A stretch of DNA of 64,000 nt from Bacteroidales bacterium (lineage in GTDB: Bacteria; Bacteroidota; Bacteroidia; Bacteroidales; UBA932), in assembly GCA_024398075.1 (NCBI GenBank), contig JAKSJM010000003.1, positions 1-64,000 on the forward strand. The letters are read 5' to 3'. This document shows positions 43,419 to 52,913 of the stretch, piece after piece (the first letter of the stretch is position 1; the number at the start of each line of letters is the position of its first letter). The notes beneath the pieces are model-generated. The model did no database searches and had not been told where the DNA came from. It saw nothing but the letters and a program-made list of their open reading frames with translations. The translations under genes were made by a program, and so were the position numbers.

Positions 43419-45962
43419 TTATTCTTCACTTGGAATCTCAGCTGGAGTCTCGGCTGAACCTTCCACCAATGCTTCCTCCTGCTCCTCTGATCCCGCTACA
43501 ACAGAGACTGCGGCTATGCTGTCGCCCTCCCTGAGGCTGATAAGCTTGACACCCTGTGTAGCACGACCACACACTCTGATGTCCTTCACTGCCATTCTGA
43601 TGGTCATGCCCGAATGGTTGATGATCATAAGGTCATTGTCATCCTTCACAGACTTGATAGCAATAAGTTTGCCAGTCTTATCAGTGATCTCAAGAGTCTT
43701 TACACCCTTGGCACCTCTGTTTGTGGTTCTGTACTCCTCTGGATCTGAGCGCTTGCCGAATCCATTCTCACTTACCACAAGTATGGTGCTGCCCTTATCA
43801 TCCTCACTTTCAGGATTATAAGAGATCATACCGATCACCTCATCGTCATCCTCAATGGTGATCGCACGGACTCCCATTGATGAACGTCCAAGCTCACGTG
43901 CATCATTCTCATCAAATCTCACGCAGCGACCATTTCTGGCAGCAATCATCACCTGAGCGCTACCATCTGTAAGGATAGCATCGAGAAGTGCATCACCTTC
44001 CTTGAACTGGATAGCGATGATACCCTTGTTCTTGCTCCTCTTATTTGCGAACTCGGTGAGCTTGGTTCTCTTGATGATACCATTCTTGGTGACAAGAACC
44101 ACATAATGGCTATCAGTATACTCCTGCTTCTCGATAGACTTGGCATTCAGATAAGTCTTGATGCTGTCGTCCGGATCGATAGAAAGGATGTTCTGAACTG
44201 CACGGCCCTTTGATGTACGTGATCCCTCTGGAATCTCGTAAACCTTGAGGCGGTAGCACATTCCCTTCTCAGTGAAGAAGAGCATGGTAGAGTGCATGTT
44301 CGCCACGTAAATGTGCTCGATGAAGTCCTCGTCGCGCGTAGCGCTGGCTTTCTTGCCCACGCCACCACGGCTCTGGGTGCGGAACTCTGTGAGCGGTGTA
44401 CGCTTGATATATCCAAGATGCGAGATGGTGATGACCACGTCGTCATCTGCATAGAAGTCTTCTGGGTTGAACTCCTCTGATGAGTAAACGATCTCAGAGC
44501 GTCTAGGGTCAGCATACTTCGCCTTGAGCTCCATGGTCTCAGCCTTTACGACTGCGAGCTGCTCGTCTACGCTTGAAAGGATCTGGTTACATCTTGCAAT
44601 GAACTTCTGGAGCTCGTCATACTCTGCCTGGAGTTTCTCCTTCTCGAGTCCGGTAAGCTGACGCAGACGCATCTCGACGATAGCCTGAGCCTGGATCTCT
44701 GTGAAGCCGAAGGTCGCAACGAGCTGAGCCTTGGCCTCATCCACGCTCTTGGATGCCTTGATGATCTGGATGATCTCATCGATAACGTCAATGGCCTTGA
44801 GAAGTCCCTCGAGGATGTGTGCCCTCTTCATAGCCTTGTCAAGCTCAAACTTGGTACGTCTTACGACTACCTCGTGTCTGAAGTCAACGAAGTTTGCGAT
44901 GATGTCCTTAAGTGACAATGTACGAGGACGACCATTCACAAGTGCTACATTGTTTATGGCGAAGCTTGACTGAAGGGCTGTGTACTTGAAGAGAGTGTTA
45001 AGCATCACGTTTGAGTTCGTGCCCTGACGGAGTCTGAGAACCACTCTCACGCCCTCACGGGAAGTCTCATCGTTTACGTATGTGATGCCATCGAGCTTCT
45101 TCTCCTCGACCATCTGGCCGATGCGCTCGATCATCTCTCTCTTGTTCACCATGTATGGGATCTCGGTGACAACGATGGTCTCCCTACCGTTCTCAGCCAC
45201 CTCGATCTCCGTCTTCGCTCTCACGACTACCTTACCACGTCCTGTGGTGTATGCATCAATGATACCCTGACGTCCCTGGATGATACCTCCAGTAGGGAAA
45301 TCAGGTCCCTTGATGTACTCCATCAAGCCCTCGATGTCAATGTCTGGGTTATCGATGTACGCGCAGATGGCGTCACAGCACTCTCCAAGGTTATGAGGTG
45401 CCATGTTTGTCGCCATACCTACGGCGATACCTGACGATCCATTGAGCAGAAGGAGCGGTGCTCTGGTAGGAAGCACTGTAGGCTCGAGCTCTGTGTCGTC
45501 GAAGTTATTTGTCATGTCGACAGTATCCTTGTCGATGTCAGCGATCACGTCCACTGCAAGTTTCTGGAGCTTAGCTTCGGTATATCGCATGGCAGCTACA
45601 GGGTCGCCATCCATAGAACCGAAGTTACCCTGTCCGAAGACGAGAGGATATCTCTGGTTCCAGTCCTGGGCGAGGCGCGCAAGCGCATCATACACGCTGG
45701 AATCACCATGTGGATGGTACTTTCCAAGTACCTCACCGACGATCTTCGCACATTTTCTTGTCTGTCCTGAATATCCAAGTCCCAGTCCATCCATACCGAA
45801 AAGAACCCTTCGCTGCACTGGCTTGAGTCCATCCCTGGCATCAGGAAGGGCTCTGGAGACGATGACTGACATCGAATAATCGATGTATGCAGACCTCATC
45901 TCGTGATCTATCTCCACCGGCTCTATGATACCGTGAATCTGACCTTCTTTAATTTCCTCCAT
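43419..45962 (-). CDS. gyrA: DNA gyrase subunit A
   Basis: This type II topoisomerase subunit has 847 residues. The catalytic Tyr is in [10 protein letters not shown]. The region corresponding to the quinolone-resistance segment reads [15 protein letters not shown], with the wild-type Ser and Asp. The C-terminal half holds beta-pinwheel repeats with GRA and RG-rich motifs (for example [10 protein letters not shown] near the GyrA box region), ending in an acidic tail. A full promoter lies upstream, divergent from the Clp gene. Confidence 0.98.
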   Translation of the reverse strand: MEEIKEGQIHGIIEPVEIDHEMRSAYIDYSMSVIVSRALPDARDGLKPVQRRVLFGMDGLGLGYSGQTRKCAKIVGEVLGKYHPHGDSSVYDALARLAQDWNQRYPLVFGQGNFGSMDGDPVAAMRYTEAKLQKLAVDVIADIDKDTVDMTNNFDDTELEPTVLPTRAPLLLLNGSSGIAVGMATNMAPHNLGECCDAICAYIDNPDIDIEGLMEYIKGPDFPTGGIIQGRQGIIDAYTTGRGKVVVRAKTEIEVAENGRETIVVTEIPYMVNKREMIERIGQMVEEKKLDGITYVNDETSREGVRVVLRLRQGTNSNVMLNTLFKYTALQSSFAINNVALVNGRPRTLSLKDIIANFVDFRHEVVVRRTKFELDKAMKRAHILEGLLKAIDVIDEIIQIIKASKSVDEAKAQLVATFGFTEIQAQAIVEMRLRQLTGLEKEKLQAEYDELQKFIARCNQILSSVDEQLAVVKAETMELKAKYADPRRSEIVYSSEEFNPEDFYADDDVVITISHLGYIKRTPLTEFRTQSRGGVGKKASATRDEDFIEHIYVANMHSTMLFFTEKGMCYRLKVYEIPEGSRTSKGRAVQNILSIDPDDSIKTYLNAKSIEKQEYTDSHYVVLVTKNGIIKRTKLTEFANKRSKNKGIIAIQFKEGDALLDAILTDGSAQVMIAARNGRCVRFDENDARELGRSSMGVRAITIEDDDEVIGMISYNPESEDDKGSTILVVSENGFGKRSDPEEYRTTNRGAKGVKTLEITDKTGKLIAIKSVKDDNDLMIINHSGMTIRMAVKDIRVCGRATQGVKLISLREGDSIAAVSVVAGSEEQEEALVEGSAETPAEIPSEE

Positions 45963-45982
45963 AATTTACGTATATAAACACG

Positions 45983-46014
45983 CAAATGTACAAAATTTTC
46001 ACGACTAATACAAA
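45983..46014 (-). promoter_or_regulatory. Promoter of gyrA
   Basis: The minus strand has TTTG (46014-46011), 20 bases, then TACATTTG (45990-45983), full consensus, 20 bases from the start codon. Confidence 0.82.
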
Positions 46015-46025
46015 AGAAAAAGTAT

Positions 46026-46047
46026 TATCTTTGTGACACTTTGAAAG
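46026..46047 (+). promoter_or_regulatory. -7 box and partial heat-shock-like motif before the Clp gene
   Basis: TATCTTTG (46026-46033) is a clean -7 box. TGTGACACTTTGAAAG (46032-46047) overlaps it and matches the dnaK element in 12 of 16 positions, in the same orientation relative to the gene. Confidence 0.5.
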
Positions 46048-46057
46048 GCCAGTGGAT

Positions 46058-48388
46058 ATGGAAATGAGAATCTCAGACGAGCTGAATGACATCGTCAAAT
46101 ATGCCAGGGAAGAAGCGATGAGGACCGGAAACTACGGCATCCGCATCGACCACCTCACTCTGGGCATCATTCGACATGGAGAGAACGACGCGTTCAAGGT
46201 GATGACAAGCCTTGGCATTAGCCCAGATGGGCTCAAGGACTGGATCGACACGCAAGTGACGCGAGACGGCATCATCCCATATACCCAGGTCGACCAGGTG
46301 GTCCTCACCAGAGGTTCGCAGAACATCATCAACCTCAGCATATTGGAGGCCACAAGATACAAGCACTCAGAGACCAGGAGCATCCACCTTTTCCTCGCTA
46401 TCTGCCGCAGTGAAAATGGCACGTCAGCATACCTGAAAAAGTTCGGGATAGACCTCCGCACTGTGCTGTCTGCAGTATCGGAGGGCGGTTATCTGGACAG
46501 CGTCCCAAAAGCAAACGCCGCACAGGAGAACGGCGAACAGGAAGTACCTAAGGATGAGACTATTGAGGGAGCTGCACCACAGCCAAATCCATTCCAGATC
46601 GAGGAGTACGGCGTAGATCTCACCAAGGCTGCCGCAGATGGTCAGCTCGACCCGGTAGTAGGCAGGGAGGATGAGATAGGACGCGTCATCGAGATACTCG
46701 GCAGGCGCAGGAAAAACAACCCCATGCTCATTGGCGAAGCGGGCGTAGGAAAGTCAGCCATCGTGGAAGGCATTGCCATGAAGATTGCCACGGGCGACAT
46801 CCCGCCAAGCCTAAGCCAGAAAAGGATCATCTCCCTCGACATAGCATCGATAGTCGCCGGTACGCGCTACAGAGGCGACTTCGAGAAGAGGATCAAGGAC
46901 CTCATCACATACCTCAAGGAAAATCAGGACACCCTGCTTTTCATAGACGAGTTCCACACGCTTGTGGGAGCCGGAGGCGCGCAGGGAGCGCTTGACGCTG
47001 CCGGACTGCTGAAGCCTGCACTCGCTCGCGGAGAGATCCAGTGCATCGGCGCCACGACACTCGATGAATTCAGGAAGATCGTGGAAAAGGACGGAGCCCT
47101 CGACAGGCGCTTCCACAGGGTTATCGTGGAGGCCAATGATGTCGAGCAAAGCATAGCCATTCTGAAAAAGCTCCAGACACGCTATGAAGACTACCACCAG
47201 GTGGCATATACCGACGAGGCAGTGGAAGCTTGCGCCAAGCTGACAGACAGATATATAAGCGAAAAAGCACTTCCTGACAAGGCTATCGACGCCATGGATG
47301 AAGCAGGGTCAATGGTCAGGCTAAGAAAGGCAAGCGGAGCAAGAAAGGGCTCCGTGGTCAGCGCAGAAGATATAGCATTTGTCATCTCGAGGATGACAGG
47401 CATTCCTGTAAACAAGGTGGCTGAAAACGAAGGCAGCAAGCTTCTGAAGATGGGCGAAAAGCTCAAGGAGCGCATCGTGGGACAGGATGAAGCCATCGAG
47501 ACCATTGCCAGAGCCATCAGAAGAAACAGGGCCGGACTGAAGGACCCCAACAGACCTATAGGCACATTCCTTTTCTTTGGACCTACAGGAGTCGGAAAAA
47601 CATTGCTGGCAAAGAGAATTGCAGAATACCTCTTCGACTCAGAAGAGAACATAATCCGCGTGGACATGTCCGAGTATACAGAGAAATTCTCTTCATCAAG
47701 GCTCATAGGAGCGCCTCCAGGATATGTCGGCCATGACGAGGGCGGACAGCTAAGCGAAAAGGTTCGCCAGAAGCCATATAGCGTAGTCCTTCTCGATGAA
47801 ATAGAGAAGGCGCATCCTGACATCTTCAACCTTCTGCTTCAAGTACTTGACGAGGGCCGTCTCACTGACAGTCAGGGACATACGGTGAACTTTAAGAACA
47901 CCATCGTCATCATGACCTCAAATGTCGGGTCAAGAGAACTTGACGAGTACGGTAATGGAATGGGATTCACCAGGGCCAAGAAAGATGTGGAGGCAGACAG
48001 GAAGTCAGTCCTGGAAAAGGCCATCAAGAAAGCATTTGCCCCTGAATTCATAAACAGGGTGGACGAAAAGGTCTACTTCTCCCCTCTAACGAAAGACGCG
48101 ATCGAGAAGATCATAGACATAGAGATAAAGAGCCTGGTAAAGAGGGCTGCCGAAGCCGGCTACCAGCTTAGGATCACACCAGGAGTAAAGAAGTTTGTGG
48201 CTGACGCAGGATTTGACTCCGTGTATGGAGCCCGCCCGCTCAGGAGAGCCATCACCAAGTACATAGAGGACCCAGTGTCCGAGTTCATAATCTCAGACAG
48301 GATGCTTGGACGCACGACGAAAGACACCGTGCTAAGGGTGGGTCTCATGCGCGACAAGGAAGGCACACAGGTCACTAAGCTTGTCTAA
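46058..48388 (+). CDS. Clp AAA+ unfoldase, ClpC-like sequence without M-domain
   Basis: The protein has 776 residues. A Clp_N domain (about 1-140) precedes AAA-1 (GEAGVGKSAIVEG, LLFIDEFHTLVGAG) and AAA-2 (GPTGVGKTLLAKRI, VVLLDEIEKAHPDIF). The middle domain that ClpC and ClpB carry is absent: after DEAGSMVRLRKASG the chain passes directly to AEDIAFVISRMTGIPV, a ClpA-like architecture. A ClpP-binding MGF tripeptide occurs after NVGSRELDEYGNG, so it likely works with ClpP. The N-terminus is taken at ATG 46058; ATG 46064 is possible. Confidence 0.9.
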   Translation: MEMRISDELNDIVKYAREEAMRTGNYGIRIDHLTLGIIRHGENDAFKVMTSLGISPDGLKDWIDTQVTRDGIIPYTQVDQVVLTRGSQNIINLSILEATRYKHSETRSIHLFLAICRSENGTSAYLKKFGIDLRTVLSAVSEGGYLDSVPKANAAQENGEQEVPKDETIEGAAPQPNPFQIEEYGVDLTKAAADGQLDPVVGREDEIGRVIEILGRRRKNNPMLIGEAGVGKSAIVEGIAMKIATGDIPPSLSQKRIISLDIASIVAGTRYRGDFEKRIKDLITYLKENQDTLLFIDEFHTLVGAGGAQGALDAAGLLKPALARGEIQCIGATTLDEFRKIVEKDGALDRRFHRVIVEANDVEQSIAILKKLQTRYEDYHQVAYTDEAVEACAKLTDRYISEKALPDKAIDAMDEAGSMVRLRKASGARKGSVVSAEDIAFVISRMTGIPVNKVAENEGSKLLKMGEKLKERIVGQDEAIETIARAIRRNRAGLKDPNRPIGTFLFFGPTGVGKTLLAKRIAEYLFDSEENIIRVDMSEYTEKFSSSRLIGAPPGYVGHDEGGQLSEKVRQKPYSVVLLDEIEKAHPDIFNLLLQVLDEGRLTDSQGHTVNFKNTIVIMTSNVGSRELDEYGNGMGFTRAKKDVEADRKSVLEKAIKKAFAPEFINRVDEKVYFSPLTKDAIEKIIDIEIKSLVKRAAEAGYQLRITPGVKKFVADAGFDSVYGARPLRRAITKYIEDPVSEFIISDRMLGRTTKDTVLRVGLMRDKEGTQVTKLV

Positions 48389-48503
48389 GCGAGATAAGCT
48401 CGAGACCGAGATCGTCTACCATCTCTGCGAATGCATCGATAGAGTCCTCAGAGAAAACTGATGAAAATACGGTAGAGAATGTGGTGAATTCTGTGTTCTT
48501 CAT
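48375..48503 (-). CDS. Candidate 42-residue acidic small protein
   Basis: An open frame of 42 residues, MKNTEFTTFSTVF through FAEMVDDLGLELISLRQA. It is acidic (eight Asp/Glu against two Lys/Arg) and lacks a signal peptide. Support comes from the -7 box TAACTTTG (48537-48530), about 20 bases of A-rich leader before the ATG, and a 10-bp palindrome just upstream. Its last 14 bases overlap the 3' end of the convergent Clp gene. I recognise no family. It might be a regulator or adaptor of the Clp system, but that is only positional speculation. Confidence 0.6.
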   Translation of the reverse strand: MKNTEFTTFSTVFSSVFSEDSIDAFAEMVDDLGLELISLRQA

Positions 48504-48529
48504 AAAGCGTTGTTTTTTGTTTACGAATG

Positions 48530-48569
48530 CAAAGTTAAGCCGAGCTTGTGCCAAAGTACGGCACAAGCT
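48530..48569. promoter_or_regulatory. Promoter and palindromic operator at the small-protein gene
   Basis: The -7 box TAACTTTG (48537-48530, minus) is followed upstream by AGCTTGTGCC (48543-48552), 7 bases, GGCACAAGCT (48560-48569), a perfect 10-bp inverted repeat covering the -33 region. It lies also 20 bases before the divergent hydrolase. No U-tract follows on either strand, so an operator is more likely than a terminator. Confidence 0.6.
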
Positions 48570-48589
48570 ATAAAAATTTTCGAAAAATT

Positions 48590-49540
48590 ATGAAAAAATC
48601 ATTCATTTTGCTCGCCATTCTCGCTGGATTGGCATTTTCAGAGCAAAAATCACAAGCGATCGAGCCTACTGGCACCTACATCTATGCGCAGAAAGACTCA
48701 GTTACCCTAATGCTAGACTACTATGACGCAGCCCCTGGCAGCAAGACCACTATAGACGGCAAGCAGAAGCCAGCCATAGTATTTGTGTTTGGAGGAGGTT
48801 TCTTCTCAGGATCGCGTAGAGAAAAATCGTACGACAAATGGTTTACACGACTCACAAATGACGGATTCAAGGTATTCTCGATCGACTACAGACTTGGACT
48901 CAAGGGAGTGAAGAAGATGGGAGTCGCACAGCGCGACCTTCTAGAAAAAGCCGTACAGATGGCTGTAGATGACCTTTACAGCGCCACGGCATTCATTTGC
49001 GAGAACGCAAATGAGTTCGGAGTGGATCCCGCAAACATTGTCACAAGTGGATCATCTGCCGGCGCCATCACCATCATGCAGGCAGAGTGGGAAAGAGCAA
49101 ACTCACACCCAGCCGCAGCCGTCCTCCCAGAGGGCTTCAAATACGCAGGCGTGATGTCATTCTCGGGAGCCGTCTACTCCAAGGAAGGCAAGGTGAAATA
49201 TAAGCAGGAGCCCGCCCCTACTTTCATGTTCCACGGCACCGACGACAGGATCGTGACCTACAAGCAGATCTGGTTCTTCAATATCAGATTCGCCGGCTCA
49301 AGCATTGTCGAAAAGACATTCAAGAAAATGGGCTACAACCACAGGATCTACAGGTATGAAGGCCATGGCCACGAAGTTTCCATGTACATGGACAAGGCCT
49401 ACGACGAAGAGATGGCATTCATCTACACAAATGTGATGAAGGGCAAGAAAGTCAATGTCGACGCAGTCGTAGACGATGGAGAGCCCGCTCCGACATGGGG
49501 AGCAGGCTCTCAGAAAAAGCTATATGCCAGCCAGAAATAA
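48590..49540 (+). CDS. Secreted alpha/beta hydrolase (esterase/lipase type)
   Basis: The protein has 316 residues from ATG 48590, with a signal peptide (MKKSFILLAILAGLAFS). The hydrolase fold shows an oxyanion-hole region VFVFGGGFFSGSRREK (GGGF in place of HGG), the nucleophile elbow GSSAGA, a late GTDDRIV with the acid Asp, and YEGHGHEVS with the catalytic His. Periplasmic; the substrate, probably an ester of a sugar or lipid, is unknown. Its stop is directly adjacent to that of the nucleoside phosphorylase. Confidence 0.85.
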   Translation: MKKSFILLAILAGLAFSEQKSQAIEPTGTYIYAQKDSVTLMLDYYDAAPGSKTTIDGKQKPAIVFVFGGGFFSGSRREKSYDKWFTRLTNDGFKVFSIDYRLGLKGVKKMGVAQRDLLEKAVQMAVDDLYSATAFICENANEFGVDPANIVTSGSSAGAITIMQAEWERANSHPAAAVLPEGFKYAGVMSFSGAVYSKEGKVKYKQEPAPTFMFHGTDDRIVTYKQIWFFNIRFAGSSIVEKTFKKMGYNHRIYRYEGHGHEVSMYMDKAYDEEMAFIYTNVMKGKKVNVDAVVDDGEPAPTWGAGSQKKLYASQK

Positions 49541-50413
49541 CTAATCCTGGGTCAGCTTATCAAGTGACAGTTTTACAAGCTCCTCCACGAGGGGCTTGTA
49601 ATTTGTATTCGAGCTCTTCAGGTAGCGATTTGCAATGATGCAGCATACCGTACCGGCCTCGTGACCAAGGTGCGCAGCGAGTCCAGCGAGCGCGGATCCC
49701 TCCATCTCGAAGTTCGTGATCCTATACTCTCCGAAGCGGAAAGACTCGAAGTCCTCGAGCATGTTTGGCATGGCGAGAGGAATGCGCACTACCCTACCCT
49801 GAGGGCCGTAGAAGCCTGGTGCAGAGATGGTGACACCCTTCACTGTAGCATCCTTGAACCTGTCAATGAGTTTGTCGCTTGCCTTGATGAAGTATGGGTC
49901 AGGCAAGTGCTTGTTCCAATGAACATGCTCCTTGAACGCCTCCTCCATGGCGAGGTTTGAGTAACTATCTCTATCCTCGTACCAATTGATCAGTCCATCC
50001 ACTCCCACAGAATAATGCGAGAACACATAAGACCCAAGAGGAATGTCTGCATGGATAGCACCAGAAGTGCCAATTCGAAGGATGGTAAGAGTCCTATGCT
50101 CAGGCTTCACCTCCCTGGTCTCGAAATCCACATTTGCCAGAGCATCCAGCTCCGTCATGACGATATCAATATTGTCAGTACCGATACCTGTAGAAAGGGC
50201 AGTCACCCTCTTTCCATTATAGATACCAGTAGTAGACACAAACTCACGAGACTCGTGATGACACTCTATGCTTGAGAAGAACTTGCTAACCATTGCTACG
50301 CGACCAGGGTCGCCTACGAGTATAACTATATCAGCTAGTTCTTCTGGACGAAGATGGATATGGAATGCAGATCCATCGCCGTTGATTATAAGTTCTGATT
50401 CAGGTATTCTCAT
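49541..50413 (-). CDS. Nucleoside phosphorylase (uridine phosphorylase type)
   Basis: The protein has 290 residues of the NP-I family: LVGDPGRVAMVSKFF (phosphate-binding), STGIGTDNIDIVMTEL, RIGTSGAIHADIPLGSYV and ITNFEMEGSALAGLA, where the Met-Glu pair binds ribose. These fit uridine phosphorylase, which splits uridine to uracil and ribose 1-phosphate in pyrimidine salvage. Base specificity is inferred. Cytosolic. It is a single gene with a -7 box upstream. Confidence 0.88.
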   Translation of the reverse strand: MRIPESELIINGDGSAFHIHLRPEELADIVILVGDPGRVAMVSKFFSSIECHHESREFVSTTGIYNGKRVTALSTGIGTDNIDIVMTELDALANVDFETREVKPEHRTLTILRIGTSGAIHADIPLGSYVFSHYSVGVDGLINWYEDRDSYSNLAMEEAFKEHVHWNKHLPDPYFIKASDKLIDRFKDATVKGVTISAPGFYGPQGRVVRIPLAMPNMLEDFESFRFGEYRITNFEMEGSALAGLAAHLGHEAGTVCCIIANRYLKSSNTNYKPLVEELVKLSLDKLTQD

Positions 50414-50438
50414 TTGTTATTAGTTTTATAGTTTCATT

Positions 50439-50475
50439 CAAAGTTAGGATTATCTTGCGAAAATTCCTACTTTTG
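50439..50475. promoter_or_regulatory. Divergent -7 boxes of the phosphorylase and DUF4293 genes
   Basis: On minus, TAACTTTG (50446-50439), 25 bases from the phosphorylase ATG. On plus, TACTTTTG (50468-50475), 28 bases from the DUF4293 ATG. The -33 elements are not clear. Confidence 0.55.
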
Positions 50476-50503
50476 TCAAGTTAAACATAAAATTGAACAG
50501 GAA

Positions 50504-50926
50504 ATGTGGCAGAGAATACAGACACTATACATCGGCATTGAAACAGCCCTCATCGCAGCACTCTTCTTTGGTCCAAAGGCAGTTACAGCTGCGGGCGATG
50601 AGATTTCATACATCTCATACATTCCATATCTCATCCTTCTCATCATCATCACCATCTTCAACGTACTCGCCCTTATGGCGTACAAGCAGAGGGTATTCCA
50701 GATGAGAACCATGGCCATGGCAGCTATCGTAACACTTGCACTTCAGGTTTGGCTTGCAGTCGATTACATTGCCTTGATGGATACGGAATACGTATTCCGT
50801 TTCACGGCCATCTTCCCTCTTGTAGCCATCATCCTCGACGTGCTCGCCATCCGCGGCATCATGTCAGACATCATGGTTGCCGAGAGCGTCAATCGCTTGC
50901 GCTCATCGAGGAAGCATCGCAAATAA
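50504..50926 (+). CDS. DUF4293 membrane protein
   Basis: The protein has 140 residues and four hydrophobic segments, beginning MWQRIQTLYIGIE, the typical N-terminus of DUF4293, a small Bacteroidetes-specific membrane protein family. Function unknown. The next gene, a membrane LytTR regulator, begins one base after its stop, so the two are translated from one mRNA and may work together. Confidence 0.82.
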   Translation: MWQRIQTLYIGIETALIAALFFGPKAVTAAGDEISYISYIPYLILLIIITIFNVLALMAYKQRVFQMRTMAMAAIVTLALQVWLAVDYIALMDTEYVFRFTAIFPLVAIILDVLAIRGIMSDIMVAESVNRLRSSRKHRK

Positions 50927-50927
50927 C

Positions 50928-51821
50928 ATGATCAACTGGGGCAAAAAGCTTCCTACTTATCTCGTAGGCGACTACCAGCTCACAGCTACGGTGATCTTCA
51001 CCGCGCTGTTTGCTGTGCTTTTCACCGTGCTCTGCGCCCCATTTCACCAGGATTTCGCATGGTTCGCCATAGGCGCGACCAAAGGTCTAGGCTTCACCGC
51101 CATTTTCTTCCTGATCGTCCTCATTCTTGTAAGTATAAGTAAGAGAACAATGTGTGTCACAGGAAGGCGTAGGACCCTGACCTATGCAGAATACATAATC
51201 TGGAACATACTGGAAATCATTGTGATAAGTGCGCTCTACACCTTCTTCACCATGGAAGGAGAGAAACTTGGGATCATTGACTCTTTCGGAGAAGCTCCTA
51301 TAAGCATGTTCATAAGGGCCATGGAGCAGTGCATCATCATCATAGGCGTGCCATACTTAATCTCGGGTATGTACTTCGCACTGATGGACAAAAACAACAC
51401 TATCCGTCTAATGAATTATAGCACAGTAGTTTCCGATGAGATAGTGGTTCCTAAGGACGAAAAGAAAATCACACTTTTCGATAACAGCGGCGCCCTTAAG
51501 CTTTCCATCAGGTCATCTAGTCTCTTCTACATAGAGTCAGATGACAACTACATCATCGTGTGGTACACAGATGGTCAAGACATGCTCAAGAAATACATGC
51601 TAAGATGTCGTCTAAAGACCATCGAAGAGAGCTTTGCAGACAGTTCCCTCGTACGATGCCATAGAAAGTACATCGTAAACACAGAGAAGATCAAGGTCCT
51701 TCGTAAAGAGAAGGATGGATACATTCTCGAACTCGAAAATGAATCCATCCCTCCTATTTCTATTTCCAAGACCTACGAAGAAAAGATCTTGAGTATTATA
51801 CATCAGTTTCCTGCAGACTAG
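50928..51821 (+). CDS. Membrane LytTR-type transcription regulator
   Basis: The protein has 297 residues from ATG 50928. Four membrane helices span about residues 12-170. A C-terminal LytTR DNA-binding domain (about 195-295) has LFYIESDDNYIIVWY, MLRCRLKTIEE, LVRCHRKYIVN and ILELENESIPPISISKTY. There is no receiver domain, so it probably senses a membrane signal directly, possibly through the DUF4293 partner. Its stop overlaps the prfA stop in a shared CTAG. Confidence 0.85.
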   Translation: MINWGKKLPTYLVGDYQLTATVIFTALFAVLFTVLCAPFHQDFAWFAIGATKGLGFTAIFFLIVLILVSISKRTMCVTGRRRTLTYAEYIIWNILEIIVISALYTFFTMEGEKLGIIDSFGEAPISMFIRAMEQCIIIIGVPYLISGMYFALMDKNNTIRLMNYSTVVSDEIVVPKDEKKITLFDNSGALKLSIRSSSLFYIESDDNYIIVWYTDGQDMLKKYMLRCRLKTIEESFADSSLVRCHRKYIVNTEKIKVLRKEKDGYILELENESIPPISISKTYEEKILSIIHQFPAD

Positions 51822-52906
51822 TCTCCAGCTTCCTTGAGACGCTCTGCATTCTCAGCGATAGTAAGCTGATCGATCACCTCCTGAATATCTCCATCCATGA
51901 AAACTGGAAGATTATACATACTCCAGTTTATACGGTGATCGGTCACACGACCCTGAGGATAGTTATAGGTACGGATCTTAGCTGAGCGGTCACCAGTGGA
52001 GACCATGGTCTTACGCTTGGAAGCCACCTCATCAAGGTACTTCTGGTGCTCCAGGTTATAAAGACGGGTTCTAAGCTCCTCGAATGCTCTATCCTTGTTC
52101 TTAAGCTGCGAACGCTCCTCCTGACACTGAACTACGAGTCCTGAAGGGATGTGGGTAAGACGAACCGCAGAATAAGTGGTATTTACACCCTGTCCACCAG
52201 GACCAGATGCACAGAAGAGATCAAGTCTGATATCGCTCCAGTTAAGCTCGACATCGAACTCGCCAGCCTCTGGGAAAACAGCCACTGATGCAGCTGAAGT
52301 CTGGATACGTCCCTGAGTTTCTGTCTGAGGTACACGCTGAACACGGTGCACACCTGACTCGTACTTCATCACGCCATATACGCCATCTGGGCTAGAGAGC
52401 TTGAACACGATCTGCTTATATCCACCTGCAGTACCAGGAGCCTGGTCAGTGACCTCCACCTTCCAACCCTTGGACTCTGCGTACTTGGTATACATTCTGA
52501 AAAGGTCGCCTGCGAAGATAGCCGCTTCGTCGCCACCAGTACCACCACGGATTTCGACCATAGCGTTTTTCGAGTCGTCAGGATCTGCTGGGATAAGCAA
52601 AAGCTTGATGTTCTGCTCCATCTCAGGAATCTTAGGTTCGATCTCGGCAATCTCCTCGCGGGCCATCTCACGAAGATCGTCATCCTTCTCATTCATGAGG
52701 ATATCCTTCGCTGACGCCAGTTCCTCAAGCATCCTCTTATACTCAAGGCCTGCCTTGATGATAGGCTCGAGTTCCTTGTAGTCCTTGTTCAGCTGGACAT
52801 ACTTCTTCATGTCCGACATCACCTCTGGGCTTGCAAGCTGATCCTGAAGCGACTGGAATTTGTCCTGCAAAGAGAGGACTTTCTCTAAAAGTGTATTTTC
52901 TGCCAT
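51818..52906 (-). CDS. prfA: Peptide chain release factor 1
   Basis: RF1 recognises UAA and UAG and triggers peptide release. The GGQ motif is in ASGPGGQGVNTTYSAVRL, and the PxT codon-recognition region is near VHRVQRVPQTETQGRIQTS. I chose ATG 52906 (MAENTLLEKV), giving 362 residues; the longer frame runs back into the upstream gene. It follows the CoA-transferase gene by 7 bases. Confidence 0.97.
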   Translation of the reverse strand: MAENTLLEKVLSLQDKFQSLQDQLASPEVMSDMKKYVQLNKDYKELEPIIKAGLEYKRMLEELASAKDILMNEKDDDLREMAREEIAEIEPKIPEMEQNIKLLLIPADPDDSKNAMVEIRGGTGGDEAAIFAGDLFRMYTKYAESKGWKVEVTDQAPGTAGGYKQIVFKLSSPDGVYGVMKYESGVHRVQRVPQTETQGRIQTSAASVAVFPEAGEFDVELNWSDIRLDLFCASGPGGQGVNTTYSAVRLTHIPSGLVVQCQEERSQLKNKDRAFEELRTRLYNLEHQKYLDEVASKRKTMVSTGDRSAKIRTYNYPQGRVTDHRINWSMYNLPVFMDGDIQEVIDQLTIAENAERLKEAGD

Positions 52907-52913
52907 ATAAAAA

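Noticed and set aside
43419..45962. Quinolone-resistance substitution in GyrA
   Set aside because: The Ser and Asp of the [10 protein letters not shown] segment are the wild-type residues.
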